Below are positions 33,775 to 47,510 of a stretch of 64,000 nucleotides of DNA, in pieces. A program made the translations under genes and the position numbers. The stretch's first letter is position 1. Every line of letters starts with the position of its first letter. The DNA lies in NCBI GenBank assembly GCA_013399695.1, contig VXAU01000683.1:902242-966241 (forward strand). The letters run 5' to 3'. Below the pieces are notes generated by a model, which ran no database searches, was not told the origin of the DNA, and was given only the letters and a program-made list of their open reading frames with translations. The DNA is from Formicarius rufipectus (taxonomy: Eukaryota > Chordata > Aves > Passeriformes > Formicariidae).

Positions 33775-36700
33775 GACAGCAAGTATAGAAGACCATTTTG
33801 TGGGTTGGAATTGTTTGCAGTAATTTAGATATCAGCATCAGAGTGTCAAATCACTCTGTTCTGCAATTTTCATTAAAAAAAATCATCACTCAGAGAAAGC
33901 ACTTTCTGGACAACCTGAAAGGATTCCATGAGCATGAGAATTAGAAAATGATTAGGGTTGTAAATTACCTCTATGAAGTAACAGGAATGATTAAAATTAG
34001 GCTTACAAGCATTTATGGGAGATGTAGCTCCCTAGTAGGTGACTGAATGAGGAGGAGGAAGACTAGAGGGCATTAAATAAAAAAAAAAAAGGATGAAAAA
34101 ACTGCTTCTGACTGATTAGAGCAAAAGACAAAGAACTGGGACTCCAGAGACATCCTGTTAACTGTGGAAACACAATCAAAATTTATCTTGATTTTATTCT
34201 GGCTGTAATTTCTTGAAAGGTTTCAGCTTGTTGAGTGCATAACATTTCATCCTTGTAGGCTCCAGAAGAAGTTGAGAATACAGAGCATTTTATAAGAACT
34301 CGACTTAAGATATATCCAATTTCCTGTCCAATTACACCTACAAATATGTTTAACTATTTGCAGAGCTGAATTTTACCTATATAAGAACACCCCATAACTT
34401 ACACTACTGTAGTGGTTTCAGGACTTAATGCAGTTATGCCGCAATACATTGTCCTTTACTTTTCCTTTTCCTCAAATTTATGAGTGAGTTGACACTATTC
34501 TATCCAGTTTAGGATACTTGGATTAATGATGGATTAACAGGGACATGCCCAGCATGTGTTTAAAGTTGGGCAAGCTTTCCTTCCTGTTCCAGAGATACAC
34601 AGGAAGAAAAAGAGTCAGAAGGCCTCCTAAACAGTCACTTTGTAATGGAATATAAAAGGTTTATGGGAAAGCTGGCAAGTCCCTATGGGACACAGCAGGT
34701 ATTTGGACTTAACAATGTAAGTGATGTGGCTCCACGAAGGCAAACAAAAACTTGGCCACAGCTACCATACACCTTATTGAGGTAACATATGGTCTAGTCT
34801 ACAATATTAATAGACTTACTTTACATCACTTTAGCAGTTATTGTTTTTAAAGTCTAGGAAATGAAATGCAAGAGCCACACAATGCCACTGTGAAGTATAA
34901 ACAACTAGGCTCTAAATTAGTTAAATATTTAAGCACATTCACAAGCTCTTACATTAAAGTTGTTGTTCGATTTATGTGCTACTTGCTGGACTAGTACCAT
35001 AAATCAACAGGAGTCAGAAAATGCAAAAGTTTATGTTCTGACAGTGACATGATTTTGGCACTCATAGAACCTTTTATTTCTGTTTTCTCATTAAACATGT
35101 TGCTTAATATGTATAAGGGCCTTGGACAACACTACTCCTTATCAAACTAGTATAATAATTCACTTTCACTAGTGCTTCCTACACGTGCGTGTAAATTTTC
35201 CTTTGTATATACATTCTTTAAATAATTGCATGTAAGATTTTTTTAAGTTTTTTTGCACACTGGCAAAAAACAGTGTATATTTTTAAATACTATCACACTT
35301 AGAATTCCTTAAAATTTTTTTTGCTACTTGTAGTGGATCTACATTCTTCATTTAACAGGGTATCGTTCATTTAACTGGATCCCAAAGCTAAATGGAAACT
35401 AACTGATAAGCAACTCAGTAGGAGTATTTTGATAAACTCTGAAATGCAATCAGTTGTGGCTTGAAATACAGCCACTATTTAGCAGCGCATGCCTACCACT
35501 CTACAGCTTGTATCGAGTGTTGAAAGATGCAGAGGAAAATCAAGTAGGTAATACATCATTAACCCATTTGGAGTTTAGCCAAGACAGACAAGCTGATTTC
35601 AGTACTTTTCTGCTGAGTCCCAAAGAATACAAAGTGACTTGAGGAGATCCTCAGTTTACGTATTACCCAAAGGATAGTAAATCTAAACAACACACCCTAC
35701 AACAGCCTGATTTCAGTTGTGGTTTGTGTATTTATATAAAGCCAAATAAATTTAATTCTCCAGCTGCTTTTTTTTTGGTATAACCCTTCAAAAATCATGA
35801 AATTTATTTTTTTAAGATCCCAAGTAGTTGTAGTTGTCCAAATCTTATCTAAGAATATTAAAGACAAGCATTAAAATTCCCTGTTAATTTATAGATTATT
35901 CCCTGTCCAGTACGGGAGGTACACTTTTGTGGTGCAGGGTTTCTAAGTTTTCTTCCAAAACTAAAATAAACATTAAAAATAAGTGCTTGTGTCATGATTG
36001 TGACTAGAATAACACACCTTCTGCATAATAAGTGTCTGAAGACATTTGAAGTCACTGCTTTTAAGACCTCTAGGTTATGCAATTGCCAGTCTCTCATGTT
36101 TTCTGCAACTCATCAATAATTTCCAGTATAAGGGCTGACAGCTGTCTCCAGAATAAAAGTAAATTCTCTTCAGCAGAGAAGACTGGTTTTCTACACAAAA
36201 CAGGAGAAAAAGTTGAGCATAATAATTCAGTCAGAAGTGAAGTGTATAACTTTCTAGTAAGCCATTGTGGAATTTCCTCAACTAAGCTTGCCTTCAATAG
36301 TCAATACAGAGGTGTGCTCAACTACTATATTCATATTATGCTCCTACTCACCTTTCTGCAGCACCTCCAACACCAATGCACTAAACAAGACCACTGACTC
36401 TGACATTCATGAGTTCAAACCCAGATGAAAACAATTTGTCAAAATGCATCACAGCTGGGAAATGGAAGACAAAGGACTACAAAATACATGTGCATAAGGA
36501 AGGCATGCTAACAGCCATGGAAAAGTTGATCATGGTATCTGAAAAGAATGCTTTTCTGTTTGAATCAAGAGCTTCCTAGGGAAGACCAATCCTATTAATG
36601 AGAGATACTCAAGCCAAAAAGAAAAGTACAAAGTCAAGCATGTGCACAAGTCCCACAGTTGTTTTAAGTATGAATGACAGACCAGCACCAGCTAAAGTTA

Positions 36701-39700
36701 AAGAACCTGGAGCACCCACATGCATCATCTTCTAAGAGAAACAGCAGGAACTGTAATGATTCTAGTGCTTAAAAAAGGAAAGCTCTTTCTTACAGCAGTT
36801 TCAACACCACCAATGGAGGGGCCCAGTACAGTCTTAGAGGAACTCCATGAAACTAAGACCAAGGCCTTAAAGACATTTGTTGCTACTGTCTACAAGCTAA
36901 ATACAGCTTTAATACCTTATTATTTGCATAATCAATTCTGGCATTGATCCTGTTAGATATTACTATCACTGTTTTGCAGAAGGAAAAATTGAAGTTAACT
37001 GAAGATTTCCCTACAGGTACAAAACCAGCTAAAGTTAGATCTCCAAACTAGGTAGCTTTACATCATTAAATTATAAGCTTTCCATACATCTCCATTTGGT
37101 ACAGATGCAAGCCTACAGATGGGAACAGACACATTCCTGGCCTTCAGATTTGTAGGACAAGCTAGAGTTGTAACGTAATGTACACATGAGCTGAAGCCAG
37201 AATTAAGCTCTGATGCCAGATCTGGGTTCAAATGACACTGCTCACTGTATAAAAACTAATAAACACATAAATCTGTAGTCGTAAGAACACAGATGGTGCT
37301 ACCCATATGTTTTTATGGCATACACAGGGGGAAATCCAATCATTTAATATGCACTTTTTCCTCTTCATTGATATGGTAATTAAATTCCCTGAGAACACCC
37401 TCAACAGCTTACAAGAGAAGGAAACATTGGGAACTTGGTAGCATTGTCTTATTCAACAAGCAAGGGAAGTGAGAACTGCTACAATTTATAGAATTTACAT
37501 GATGACAGAGCAAATCTTAAACACAGCATGTTAACTCATAGACACACTGTAAAGACTAAGGAGACAGGATGAACTGCTGTATATGACATTTCATTTCTAG
37601 ATCACTGGACTAGATTATTGAATGAGCCCAAGGTGGCAGAATTATTTTTGCTACTTACAGAGAAGCAAATCTTTTTGCAAGAGTTCATACACTAGAATAA
37701 GGAGAATAGTTTTCCTTCCAGGTCTATTGTTAACATCTAAACCAATGCTTCCATTAAATAAGTATTTTCACACCTGATCAGTTCAAGGAGTTCATTATTT
37801 TCACGCAGTGCAATTACCTAGACTTCTAGTAAGTATTATCTCCTCTGTACACTAGACCCAAGGGCTACTTTCAGTATTTGCTTGATGCTCAGAATGTGGT
37901 GATGATATTTGGAATAATGTCTTTTATTGAGCTGTCTAAAAATTCAGTTTCACTTCACATACATTTATATGAAAAAAAATCATTCAATAAGCATCTCTGT
38001 TCTTCTTTGCCCACTTCAGTTTAAGAGTTTCAAATGAAACCCAGCAATCTTCATATAATTTAACACATACAAAATGTCATTATGGTTCAAATATAGGTCC
38101 ATAAAGAATACAACTTTATTATCTGTGGGAAAAAAAAAAAAAAAGAAATCTGCCATTGTAAGACACACCAATTTGTGGGTCTTCAGAGTCGTCCAATCTG
38201 AATTTTGTATTATGCAAATACTATTCATATGTATTTATAAACTTATCTTGGACAACATGATATGACCATTAACATAATACACACTAGGACTTAGAGTTTG
38301 TTTGCTACATACCTGATCTTGCCTAAATGTTCTATAAACTAAATGGGAAAGTTTCACTATGAATAATGCCTCCCAAATGTACTTTTCCTGTTTCTTGTAC
38401 AAGAATATTTGATTCTAGGAAGTTCTAGATTAACACAAATCTAACATTTCTGTGCATCGTTTGCTGTTGAGAAACAAACAACAACATTCTGTCTGTGACT
38501 GATGTAAGCCTTTTGTTATTCTCTCAAATATCCACAGAGAATCAATCAGAAGAACAGTACTTGTGCAAAACAGAAGGTGCTTCAGTGGCTAAAACTCTTA
38601 ATGAGCTTTTTTTTTATTCTTTTTTTTTTTTTTTTTATTTTCATGGTAACCCAAAATCAGTGGGTTTTTCCACACCTTTTTCTTTTCTACTGTTAGCTTG
38701 TTAATGAGTGTGTAAAAAAAGAGTTAAGTTTGACTAAAATGTAGAAAGATGTCCAAAAGCACATCTGAGAAGAGAGCATTTAGAGTAATGAGTATGTGAA
38801 GATTCTTCAGTGCTGGCTTAGGAGAATAATCTAAGAGTGTTAAATTCAAAGGAAGTAGTGCCATGAGCTGACAATTCTTCCCTGGAGAGAAATAATTCTT
38901 CCTTTGGGAAAAAAAAAAACCACATTCTTTAGGATTAAAAAAAAAAAATAATTCTTAAATAGCTGTTTACAAATAGCAGCCTATTTAACATCTCTGCAAA
39001 GTCCAGAGAAAAATATACTGTTTTAAGAAGACCATTAGGACCACAATGGCTGGGTATTCACAGTTAAGAAACACCATTTTAAGGGTCCTGTACATCTGAA
39101 CATCCTCCATCTCTTTTATGCATGTTGCATTATGGTGAAATCTTCAGTGAACACAATCAGATGACAATTTTTTCTCCTGCTGAATTCAGTGCCCAGGATT
39201 CAATGTACTCCCTTATTCAGCAGCTATTCAACCTTATCCCCAATATCTTCCCAATAGCACCCTTTTCCCCAGTGGCCTCAACATTTCTATACCACTTCCT
39301 GGAATTCATAAGCTTGGTCAGATCCTTCAGAAGACATGGGACTGCATCATGCCCCACCCTAGCTAGATTTTGCAAAGAAAGAAGGGGGACTTTCAAATCT
39401 ATCCATGTTGCTACCCACTGCAAGCAGAGATGTGAGTAAAGATTATGTCTTCTGAAATTTTCCATTCATTTGCTCCTCAGGAAAAAAGACTGGTCAATAG
39501 GACTGGACTGCCAAGTGCAGGGTGAGATTTGCACATGCCTTCATTTGCTGCTACCTGAGCCTGTGACCCACTTTCTGACACACAGCAAGTATTCAAGTGG
39601 ACATGCCCTTCTCCACCTCTCGTGAACACACCAGACACTATTCCCTTCTCCACGAGCTAATCTACTTCCAGACACACTCAGGAAGAGCTGACAAGCCCAG

Positions 39701-40800
39701 TACACCCAGATATAAAATGCCTGTAGAAATAAAACTTCACCACATCCTTGTAAAATGATGGTTTCCATGCAATGCTAATCTGTGGATGGCACTTACCATG
39801 TCTTGGCATCTCATGTGAGATGTTTCTGGCCTAATTTTTCAGAATGCTTCTGAAGCACACCTCATGGTGCTGTGTATGTTGCAAAAGGATCCTGACCAAT
39901 CTACAGCATGGGTACCCTAAAAAGGCGTGCTATGTATAGGCTAAAGGTAGCCAGTTTGGGTTTAAGTTAAATGACTTCGGTAATAGTAGAGCTCTATGAG
40001 ACTCTCTTGCCTTAGGAAGCTTTCAGTATCCTTTACCCTTACACTGTCCCATCTCTTCTTCAGTCCTTTACTTTTGGTTCCTCACTCCTCGCAATAAATG
40101 AAGCATGTGGTTTTATACGTAAGAATTGCTTTACTACAGTTGTAGAACAGTTGTGTAGGTTTTTTTTATAGTACAGTTGAATAACATTCTACCAGTAGAG
40201 CCGTACAGTTGTCTCTGATTCAGCTCTGAAGCAATGTGTGTACTAAGCAACATGACAATAACAGAAAGGACAGAGAGGGAAGGGAAACCTGTCAGGGCTG
40301 CTGTATCTGTCTGGCTGTCTCAGCTTGGTCCCAATACTAAATGCACAGCAGTAGTTACCATCAAAGTTCCTGCTACCTACAGAAAGAAGCACCTTTCCTT
40401 ACCAGCATTTCCTACACACTGCCACCTCAGCTATGTCTCACAGTGATTTCTGGTGCCACACCAACAGAGTGCCTCTTGTGAGGACTGCTGCAGAGACTTC
40501 TGCTGCTGTCACCAATTACCTTGTGAGGAAGTAGTAATTGACTGGACAGTATAACCTCAACACTTTGGACCACTCATCAGAGGCCATTACATACTTTGAA
40601 AACATGATTTAAAGTTAACAATTACATTTACAAGATTAACTGGACATTTCAGCGTCTTCAGAAAAATGTGATATCCCTGACAAGTTTGGGTAGAAATATT
40701 TATATTTTTTTAATTGTAGTTTAGCTAATTATTCAGTAAGCAGCTGAATAAAGGAAGCACACAGAGTTCTCTGTCTCCATTACCAGATCTTACCCTTTCT
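33775..40800. other. Unassigned noncoding DNA
   Basis: No supported gene or repeat family in about 7 kb. Low-complexity spots: A runs at 34079-34091, 38130-38144, 38909-38919 and 38938-38948, and a T run at 38607-38640. Frames of up to 106 codons (36077-36397, 39122-39439) are countered by overlapping frames on the other strand and show no domain. Confidence 0.5.
38607..38640 (+). repeat. T-rich homopolymer tract
   Basis: Nearly continuous T with an ATTC interruption near 38616-38619. Simple sequence only. Confidence 0.8.
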
Positions 40801-40831
40801 TTTTATTTTTTTTGTTGTTGTTGNCTTTTTT
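40801..40831 (+). repeat. T-rich (TTG)n tract with one undetermined base
   Basis: T run followed by TTG units. Position 40824 is N, consistent with base-calling trouble in low-complexity sequence. Confidence 0.75.
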
Positions 40832-43800
40832 TACAAATTATACATAAGACTTACCACAATTAAGAGTTGCAACTCAGAGTTCTCTATTAGCATCATGCAG
40901 AAATATTTCACTATTGAAGTGACTGCAAGTTAGTTTGATTTACTTGTTAACATTTGCAATTTTATAATCAACTACTTTTACACTTACCCAACTTCACTGT
41001 AAGGAATGGAGACCATAGCCACCATTTTCTTGTTTGCTCACCAGAAACTTGAAACCCAGAGGAGTGGAAATAAACAACAAAGAATTGCATTAATTACTTG
41101 CTCAACTCTGGATGAAAAATGCATTTGGGAATTACCAATATTAAAATACTAATAGTAGAGCATTGTTTTCTTTTCTCTAAAGTAGACTAGTTGCAGAGAA
41201 GTATTGATGTACAAAGTTCAAGTGTCTTAATTATTTTGGGGATCTGTTTTTGGAAATATTTTAACTCCCTTTAGAATTAGAATTATGAGTCCTCAAATTT
41301 AAAACATTCAAATTTAAACTAAAAAAGGAAATTTAATCCTCCCGCTCCTCCATTTAATGTTTCCAGACTTTCTCAGATCTAATTAGCAAGGATTTTTATC
41401 AGTGAATTAAACCTGTACCTTTAATGTAACCTACATGTTCACTTAAACTCCAAATGCAGCCCTAGCTTTGCTGTGTTTCCTAAGAAAAAGTTTCCTCTTC
41501 TGTGAGACGCAACTCTGTATTTTTAGTAGGATGATGGGAGAGCTGAAAGAATAAGAAAAAACTTGTCTTAATCCCGCATAATATCCCTGAGCATCAGATT
41601 CTGTGGGCAGCTTCATTTTTGGATGTATCATTGCTCAGACTTTCTCTATTATGAAGTAATTATTTGAATAATCCATTTTGCTTGAGTAAGTTCATAAATC
41701 ATTTGTTTTGGGGATTTATTTTGGCAGTAATTTTAGGGAAATTCATCTGCTTGGGCCTGAAAACACTCATTTCATGTTTGCTTTGCAAGTCTTGTACCCT
41801 ATTAGCCCTCAATTTAACAGAATGTCTAAGCTAGAGGAAAACAATTTCTCAATATACAGTGCAAGACCGAATCACATCTCATTTACACTGATGTAAATAA
41901 GAGAGAGAGACTGAAAAGGAAGAATTTACAGCACTTTAAATAAGAACAAAATTCAGGCTACCAAAGCTTTGTAATGCCTCAGTATTGTAGCTGAAGCTGT
42001 ATGTGTTGAGTACTCTGCAGTGGTAAAACCGAATTAGGTATAAATTTTATCAACTTTTAAAATAAAATCTTACAGAATTTTCAAGGGATTCAGACCAGAA
42101 AAGCACTCTTTGGTTAAATCTATGACAATTTGATAAAGACTAGTCACCTCTACAGAAATCATAGTGATTTTCTCTAACCATCTCTTCAGATGGGATTCAA
42201 TTAGTAAAATAAATGGAATAAGGAAAAAGAAAAAAAAAAAAAAAAAGACAAAGAGAGAAACTGTAGGAAATGTTATTATATGCTATTAAACTCAATAAGC
42301 CTTTTCCATCAGACAACATCAAGTCTGATTTCTGGTAATCCCTCCTGTTGTAAATCAGGAGTTGCTAATATAAAGACTGGAGAGTTCCAAAAGAATCAAA
42401 TTACAAAAACAGAAACCAGAAAACTTTAAATCATATTGCACGAGTCCAGGTAATTGTTGAGCAAAACTCTTTGCTGCTACCAACTATTTGCTTTCTTGTA
42501 AGTCTCACAGAAATGTTATCACTTGACCTTTGAGTTTGGCAACTCTGACCCCAACAGTCTGAAACAGAAACCTAAAAGTGAAGACCATTAAACTTGGGTC
42601 CCAGCAGATTTTGTTCCATCTGAACCTCCATCTAAACTTGAAGAAACTTGAAGTAAGACAGGGGTAATGACATGGATCATCCTTCCCACTGCCAGCAGAG
42701 ACTCTCTTGCCTCCATGCACCAAAGTGCCAGCCAGGCTCCCTCAGAATTATTATTACCTCTCAGATCCAAACTGATCTCACATCTCTTGCAGCCCTTGGT
42801 CTCAGCTTAAGCTGCAAGGATGTGACCCCCCATCACAGATCCATCCTGCAGTTAGGACACTTTTTTAAGGGTATGAGAGATGGGGTTTAAATCCAGTAAC
42901 AAAAAGGTACCGAATTTCTTACTTTTTTTGCAGGCTATGATGCACAAAAACACTTTTAAGAGACAGTCCATTACTGAAACTCAGCTCATCTTAGGTAGAA
43001 AATTGGCAGAAAGATGAAGATTTTGACAAGATATACTGCATGTGACCATGAGTATTAGGTAAAAATATTTGGGAAGGGGGTGAGTGGGCAAATGTGTCAT
43101 CCAGGGGTTTGTGGATCTCTTAAAAATTAGGCCCCTAAACTGTATCTGTGATGAATCCTTCCACCCTCACACCTATTTGCAGGCAGTATACTGAGTGACA
43201 GTATACAGAGGTACCAAGGCACACACAGCTTCAAACATATCCATACATACAGTTAGATTAGGATAGGGAAATGAACATAGACACTCTAAAGAGACTTTTA
43301 ATTACTGGAGCCCATCCTTTAGAAGTACATAATGTCCTGACTGAGGAAACAGCAGAGCATCCAGAATCTGAGTCTAAAAATTATCAGCAGGTGAAAAAAC
43401 TTGGGTATCTTGGACAACAGAGATAGCAGAGGTATCATATTCTTACAATAAAGATAATACATAAATGATGCACACAACCCCCAACCCTCCAACTGTTTCT
43501 TGGGATTATCTCCTGGGAGGCAGATTTCAAGTCAAACTTTGATTATAGGTATGCTAATGCAATTCAGAGTTAGGAAGATGTACATTAAAGGTAAATATTT
43601 GCCTTGTAAAAGAATATATGCCATAATAAGTTCTGTGTTTGTACAGATAGAATCCATAAGACTTCATTTTTTCATGTGCTATGCTACCACAAAACAGTTT
43701 TTAGGAAACATGTCATAGGAAATGTGTGCTATACCATAGCAGAAAGTATATCTGAATAAAAACACATCTGGTGTAAAGAAATGCCAGCCTCTGAAAAGTT

Positions 43801-44096
43801 GGTGGGATTTGTTTGTACTTAGCCTTGAACTGAAATGGCCCAAGGTATAGAATTTTGATGATCATGTTTCATATCTTTATCATATCTGCCCCGATCCCAA
43901 GATAAATAGACCATTTCCCAGCAATAAAGTATTTCTAGATATCAATTTACTGTAAAATTCTCTGTAAGTAATTTCAATTCTCATGTAGGCTCTAGTATAT
44001 TGTATTTTCAAAAAGTTCAACAACAAGAAAATGAGAATAGAGGATCAATACCAAGATTTTTTACAGTTAAAAACATGAAAAACTTTGGAGTTTCAT
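40832..44096. other. Unassigned noncoding DNA
   Basis: No supported gene or repeat family. An A-rich run lies near 42223-42246. Confidence 0.5.
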
Positions 44097-44137
44097 NNNN
44101 NNNNNNNNNNNNNNNNNNNNNNNNNNNNNNNNNNNNN
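44097..44137. other. Assembly gap, 41 N
   Basis: Undetermined bases, followed 18 bp later by a run of A (44155-44177). Frames that cross the gap are artefacts. Confidence 0.98.
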
Positions 44138-44154
44138 TTTCAAATAGGGACTGT

Positions 44155-44177
44155 TAAAAAAAAAAAAAAAAAAAAAA
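44155..44177 (+). repeat. Poly(A) tract, about 23 A
   Basis: Homopolymer next to the N gap. No retroelement body is recognised upstream, but the gap hides part of it. Confidence 0.85.
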
Positions 44178-45274
44178 GGCAACATTATCAAGAGGCTTAG
44201 TAGAACCTCAGAAAAGAGTAAAGACAGGGTCCACATCATTCTTCTATTAAATTTCTTGATAAAAAAAATACACCCACCTCTCCTCAAAGAAAAAGAACAA
44301 AACCCAACCAACCACCCTCCTGCCCCACAAACCAAAAACCCACTGAAAAAGGTCTTCGGTTTGGTAAAAGAAATGAAAAAAACATACTGTGAGAAATCCT
44401 AAAGCAACCAAATATTGTGATTTCAGAGGGGGCAGGAATTCACCTGAGACACCTCACTGTCACACAATGACAAAGAGTTCCAATTCAGATCCCTATGCAA
44501 ATTCAAGGAACCTGTGATTCTGAACCTTAACTTCTAAGTCACCTCCATTGGGCAGAGCTGTTGTATGTTACTGCTACAAGAGGAACAGCTACTCATGGAG
44601 AGCAGAAACACTGCTCATGCAAAGATGGTTCACACCATCATGGTGTTCCAAGAGTTAATGGGGCTCTCCCAGCACAACACTGGTCATTGCAGCCAACATT
44701 GGTACAGCTGAGCCAAAGGAGCTTGTGTTAGTTGAGCTGAAGTTGCTCTCTGAAGCGTCCTGCTAGAGAGATGACCATCAATCCTAGCACTGTCCAGCAA
44801 CTTAAATTACATAGGAGTCTCTTCCCAGCTCCTACTTCAAAGTCATTCATGACCAGAAGACTAATTTGTTCTGTGAGTTTAGCTGGCTGTAAGCTAGTCA
44901 CAACTCCCTTTATTTGAAAAGGTTATGCTACTGATGACGGCTTCAGATTTCCCCTAGGCTGTCAGCTTCACTCCAAAACCAATGCAAATCCTATCAGCAG
45001 TTTTGCTCATGTGCTCTCAGGTCTTAGATTTCACATATGAAACATGATCCACAGTAGAGTCTAGACATGAACTGGGGATAAAGGTTTTATCTGACTTTCA
45101 CTCAAGACTTTTTCTTTTAAACTTGTTATGCATCAATAACATGAATGCACAGCTTCAGAATATATGGAAGCTAAATAACAAGTCAAAGAAAAGCATCACG
45201 AAATAAAATAATTTTCATAAAACTGTTAAGTAAAATCCAGAGTCTCTTAGCTCATTTGATAAAGAAAAACGGTA

Positions 45275-45342
45275 TCATATATACATGTACATGTATACAT
45301 ATAAATACATATAGATATAGACATATAAATGTATGTATAAAC
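45275..45342. repeat. Degenerate ATAC/ATAG microsatellite with 18-bp palindrome
   Basis: Imperfect TA, TACA and TAGA units. TATACATGTACATGTATA at 45280-45297 is a perfect palindrome, as expected by chance more often in such alternating sequence. Confidence 0.8.
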
Positions 45343-45973
45343 TTTTTTTAACATTTTTAATCCCTTTGCATAATTGTAATGCTCAAATGTCAGAGGTTAG
45401 TGAGATTGACATGTTTATCTTTTTGACATTCTAGATCACTGATATACAAGCAAAAATCATATGAACTGCATATTTTTAAAGCACCTAGTCCAGGAGCATG
45501 GGTACATTTTGATAACTTTTTATGCATCATTGCCATAAACCATGACTGTCTCTACAGTACTTCATGTGCTTTGAACTAATCATATCTCCAGGGAATAACC
45601 TCCTCATGGCATAGTGTCCACTTGCGTCACTTGGGTTGAGTAGGAGAAAACTGTGATTTTGGAGATCAAAATACAATCCTTATCTAAACCACAGGTTCAC
45701 TGCATGCTCTTGTCAAACTCTGTAATCTATCCTAAAACTTCATGTCTTTCTTATAAAATTGAGACACCTTGCTATCTGATGCAGGATAGCAGGAAATGAG
45801 AGATGCTCATTTCTATGCTAATGAGGGTTTTAAGAAGATAAACACCAAAGGATTCAGAAATGCTTAAACTGAACATGGTTGGCACAAAAATGACTACTCT
45901 TGTGTTACTACAGGTTCACTTTTGGTACAGTTTAATTTAACCAGCAATATTGAAATGCAGTATGTCAGTTAGC

Positions 45974-46035
45974 AAATAAAAAAAAAGAAAGTGAAAGAGA
46001 AGAAGGGAAGGGAGAGGGGGAGAGAGAGAAGAACA
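45974..46035 (+). repeat. Purine-rich (GA) low-complexity tract
   Basis: A and G make up nearly all bases, moving from A-rich to GGGA and GAGA units. Simple sequence. Confidence 0.8.
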
Positions 46036-46954
46036 GAATGTAGTATTATGGATAGAAGGAAAATAACAAGGGTACAATCTATTATAAGAAATTACTTATG
46101 AATAAATTCCAAGAATGTAAGAGCTAAGAAAACAGGAAAGGAATAACAATTAGATAGAAAGTACAGACAGTCTAAAAGAATAAATTTCTTCTTAAAAGAA
46201 AGGTGTGAGTTCTTGTGTTGATTGAGGACAATAAGTACATCAATTGGCATTTCAAAAAGACCCAGTGAGAAGCTCAGAAATCTCTTTGTTATACAGGAAT
46301 GAAATGAATCACTAAAGCCAAAGGCAAAAAAAAAAAATAAAAAAGTAGGATTTCCTAAGGAAAATAGAAACTTAAAATAACAGNCCACAGCTGGGAAGAT
46401 GTAGAAACACTGCTATAATTTTTGGTAGGGTGAAACAGCTCACAAAGCAACCATTTTTAGGATTAGTATGGTTATTCAAAGGGAACTGATACGGTAAGAA
46501 TTTCTTAGCTTTGTTAGGAAACAAATTTTCAGGGGTTGGTACCAGGGATATGATGCAGCTGGGAAGTTTCATTATAAGAAAAACATTCCTATGTTAAAAT
46601 TCATTTTACTTGAAACATCTCACAAAACCACTCTATTTTATGCAACTCAGGCAGAACTCATGTAAGTTTCCTATTAAATAAAATATCTCCCATTATTTAG
46701 AAGCTTAACTTAGTGAATTTGAAGTCCATTTTTGCAATCAGGTGAACAATATTCTACATATGCAATGTTATAAACATTCATGTGTCCGGTGGTACTTGCT
46801 TCCATGTAAAATTGTAGATTTCTAAGTATCAATCTAAGATCTGATCAATACTTGTAATAAAAGTTTAAATCCTACAAATACCTCAAAAAGAATGCCTTCC
46901 CCTGCTACTGTTGCTATGAATCTTCAGTGAAGTCAAGTCACTTTTCCACTCAGC

Positions 46955-47298
46955 AGAAAAGGATCTGGAACTGCTGGTCTCTGGTCGACAGGCAGCTAAA
47001 CATGAGCTGGCAGTGTGTCGACATGGCCAAGAAAGCCAATGGCTTCCTAGCTTTGACCAGAAGTAGTGCAGGCAGAAGCACTAGGGAAGTGATTGTGCCC
47101 CTGTGCTCAGCAATGGTGAGGCCACATCTTGAGTATTGTGTCCAGTTTTGTGCCTCTCACTACAAGAAAAACATTGAGGTGCTGAAGCAAGTCCTGAGAA
47201 GGGCAATGGAGCTGGCAAAGGGTCTGGAACACAAGTCTTATGAGGAGTGGCTCAGGGAACTGGCGGTGTTTAGCCTGGAGAAAAGAAGGCTGAGGTGA
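46955..47298 (+). pseudogene. CR1 ORF2 C-terminal reading-frame remnant
   Basis: About 114 codons of uninterrupted CR1 ORF2 sequence, in a frame that also extends upstream to 46927. It matches the region downstream of the polymerase active site, with conserved RPHLEYCVQF and LEHKSYEEW segments. No YADD catalytic box is present, the natural ORF2 start lies far upstream and is missing, and a deletion breaks the sequence just after. Most of the CR1 protein is therefore lost. Confidence 0.85.
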
Positions 47299-47510
47299 GA
47301 CCCAGCTGAAAGGAGGTTGTATCAAGGGAGATTGTCAGTCTCTTCTCCCAGGTAACAAGTGACAGGATGAGAGGACAGGGCCTCATGTTGTGCTAGGGAA
47401 GGTTTAGATAAGATACTAGCAAAAAAAAAATATTTACTGAAAGAGTAGTCAGATATTGGAACAGTCTACCCATTTAATGATCCCTGAAAAGGTCCAAAAA
47501 CATCTCCCTC
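46955..47510 (+). mobile_element. CR1 LINE fragment: end of ORF2 and 3' region
   Basis: The plus strand carries a CR1 segment. An open frame covering 46927-47298 (upstream part non-CR1) reads through the C-terminal side of the ORF2 reverse transcriptase, with the CR1 motifs REVIVPLCSAMVRPHLEYC, KGLEHKSYEEWLREL and FSLEKRRLR. After a deletion of about 20 bp near 47300, relative to the remembered consensus, come CTGAAAGGAGGTTGTA, TCTTCTCCCAGGTAACAAGT and TTGGAACAGTCTACCCA, the usual order downstream. It stops near 47510 without an octamer tail, so it is truncated at both ends. The catalytic part of the polymerase lies upstream and is absent. The open frame is a relic, not an active protein. Confidence 0.92.

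Larger units (their letters stand above)
44178..46954. other. Unassigned noncoding DNA with simple repeats
   Basis: Holds an A/C-rich tract (44286-44340), an AT-rich microsatellite (45275-45342) and a purine-rich tract (45974-46035). Position 46384 is N. No gene is supported. Confidence 0.5.
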
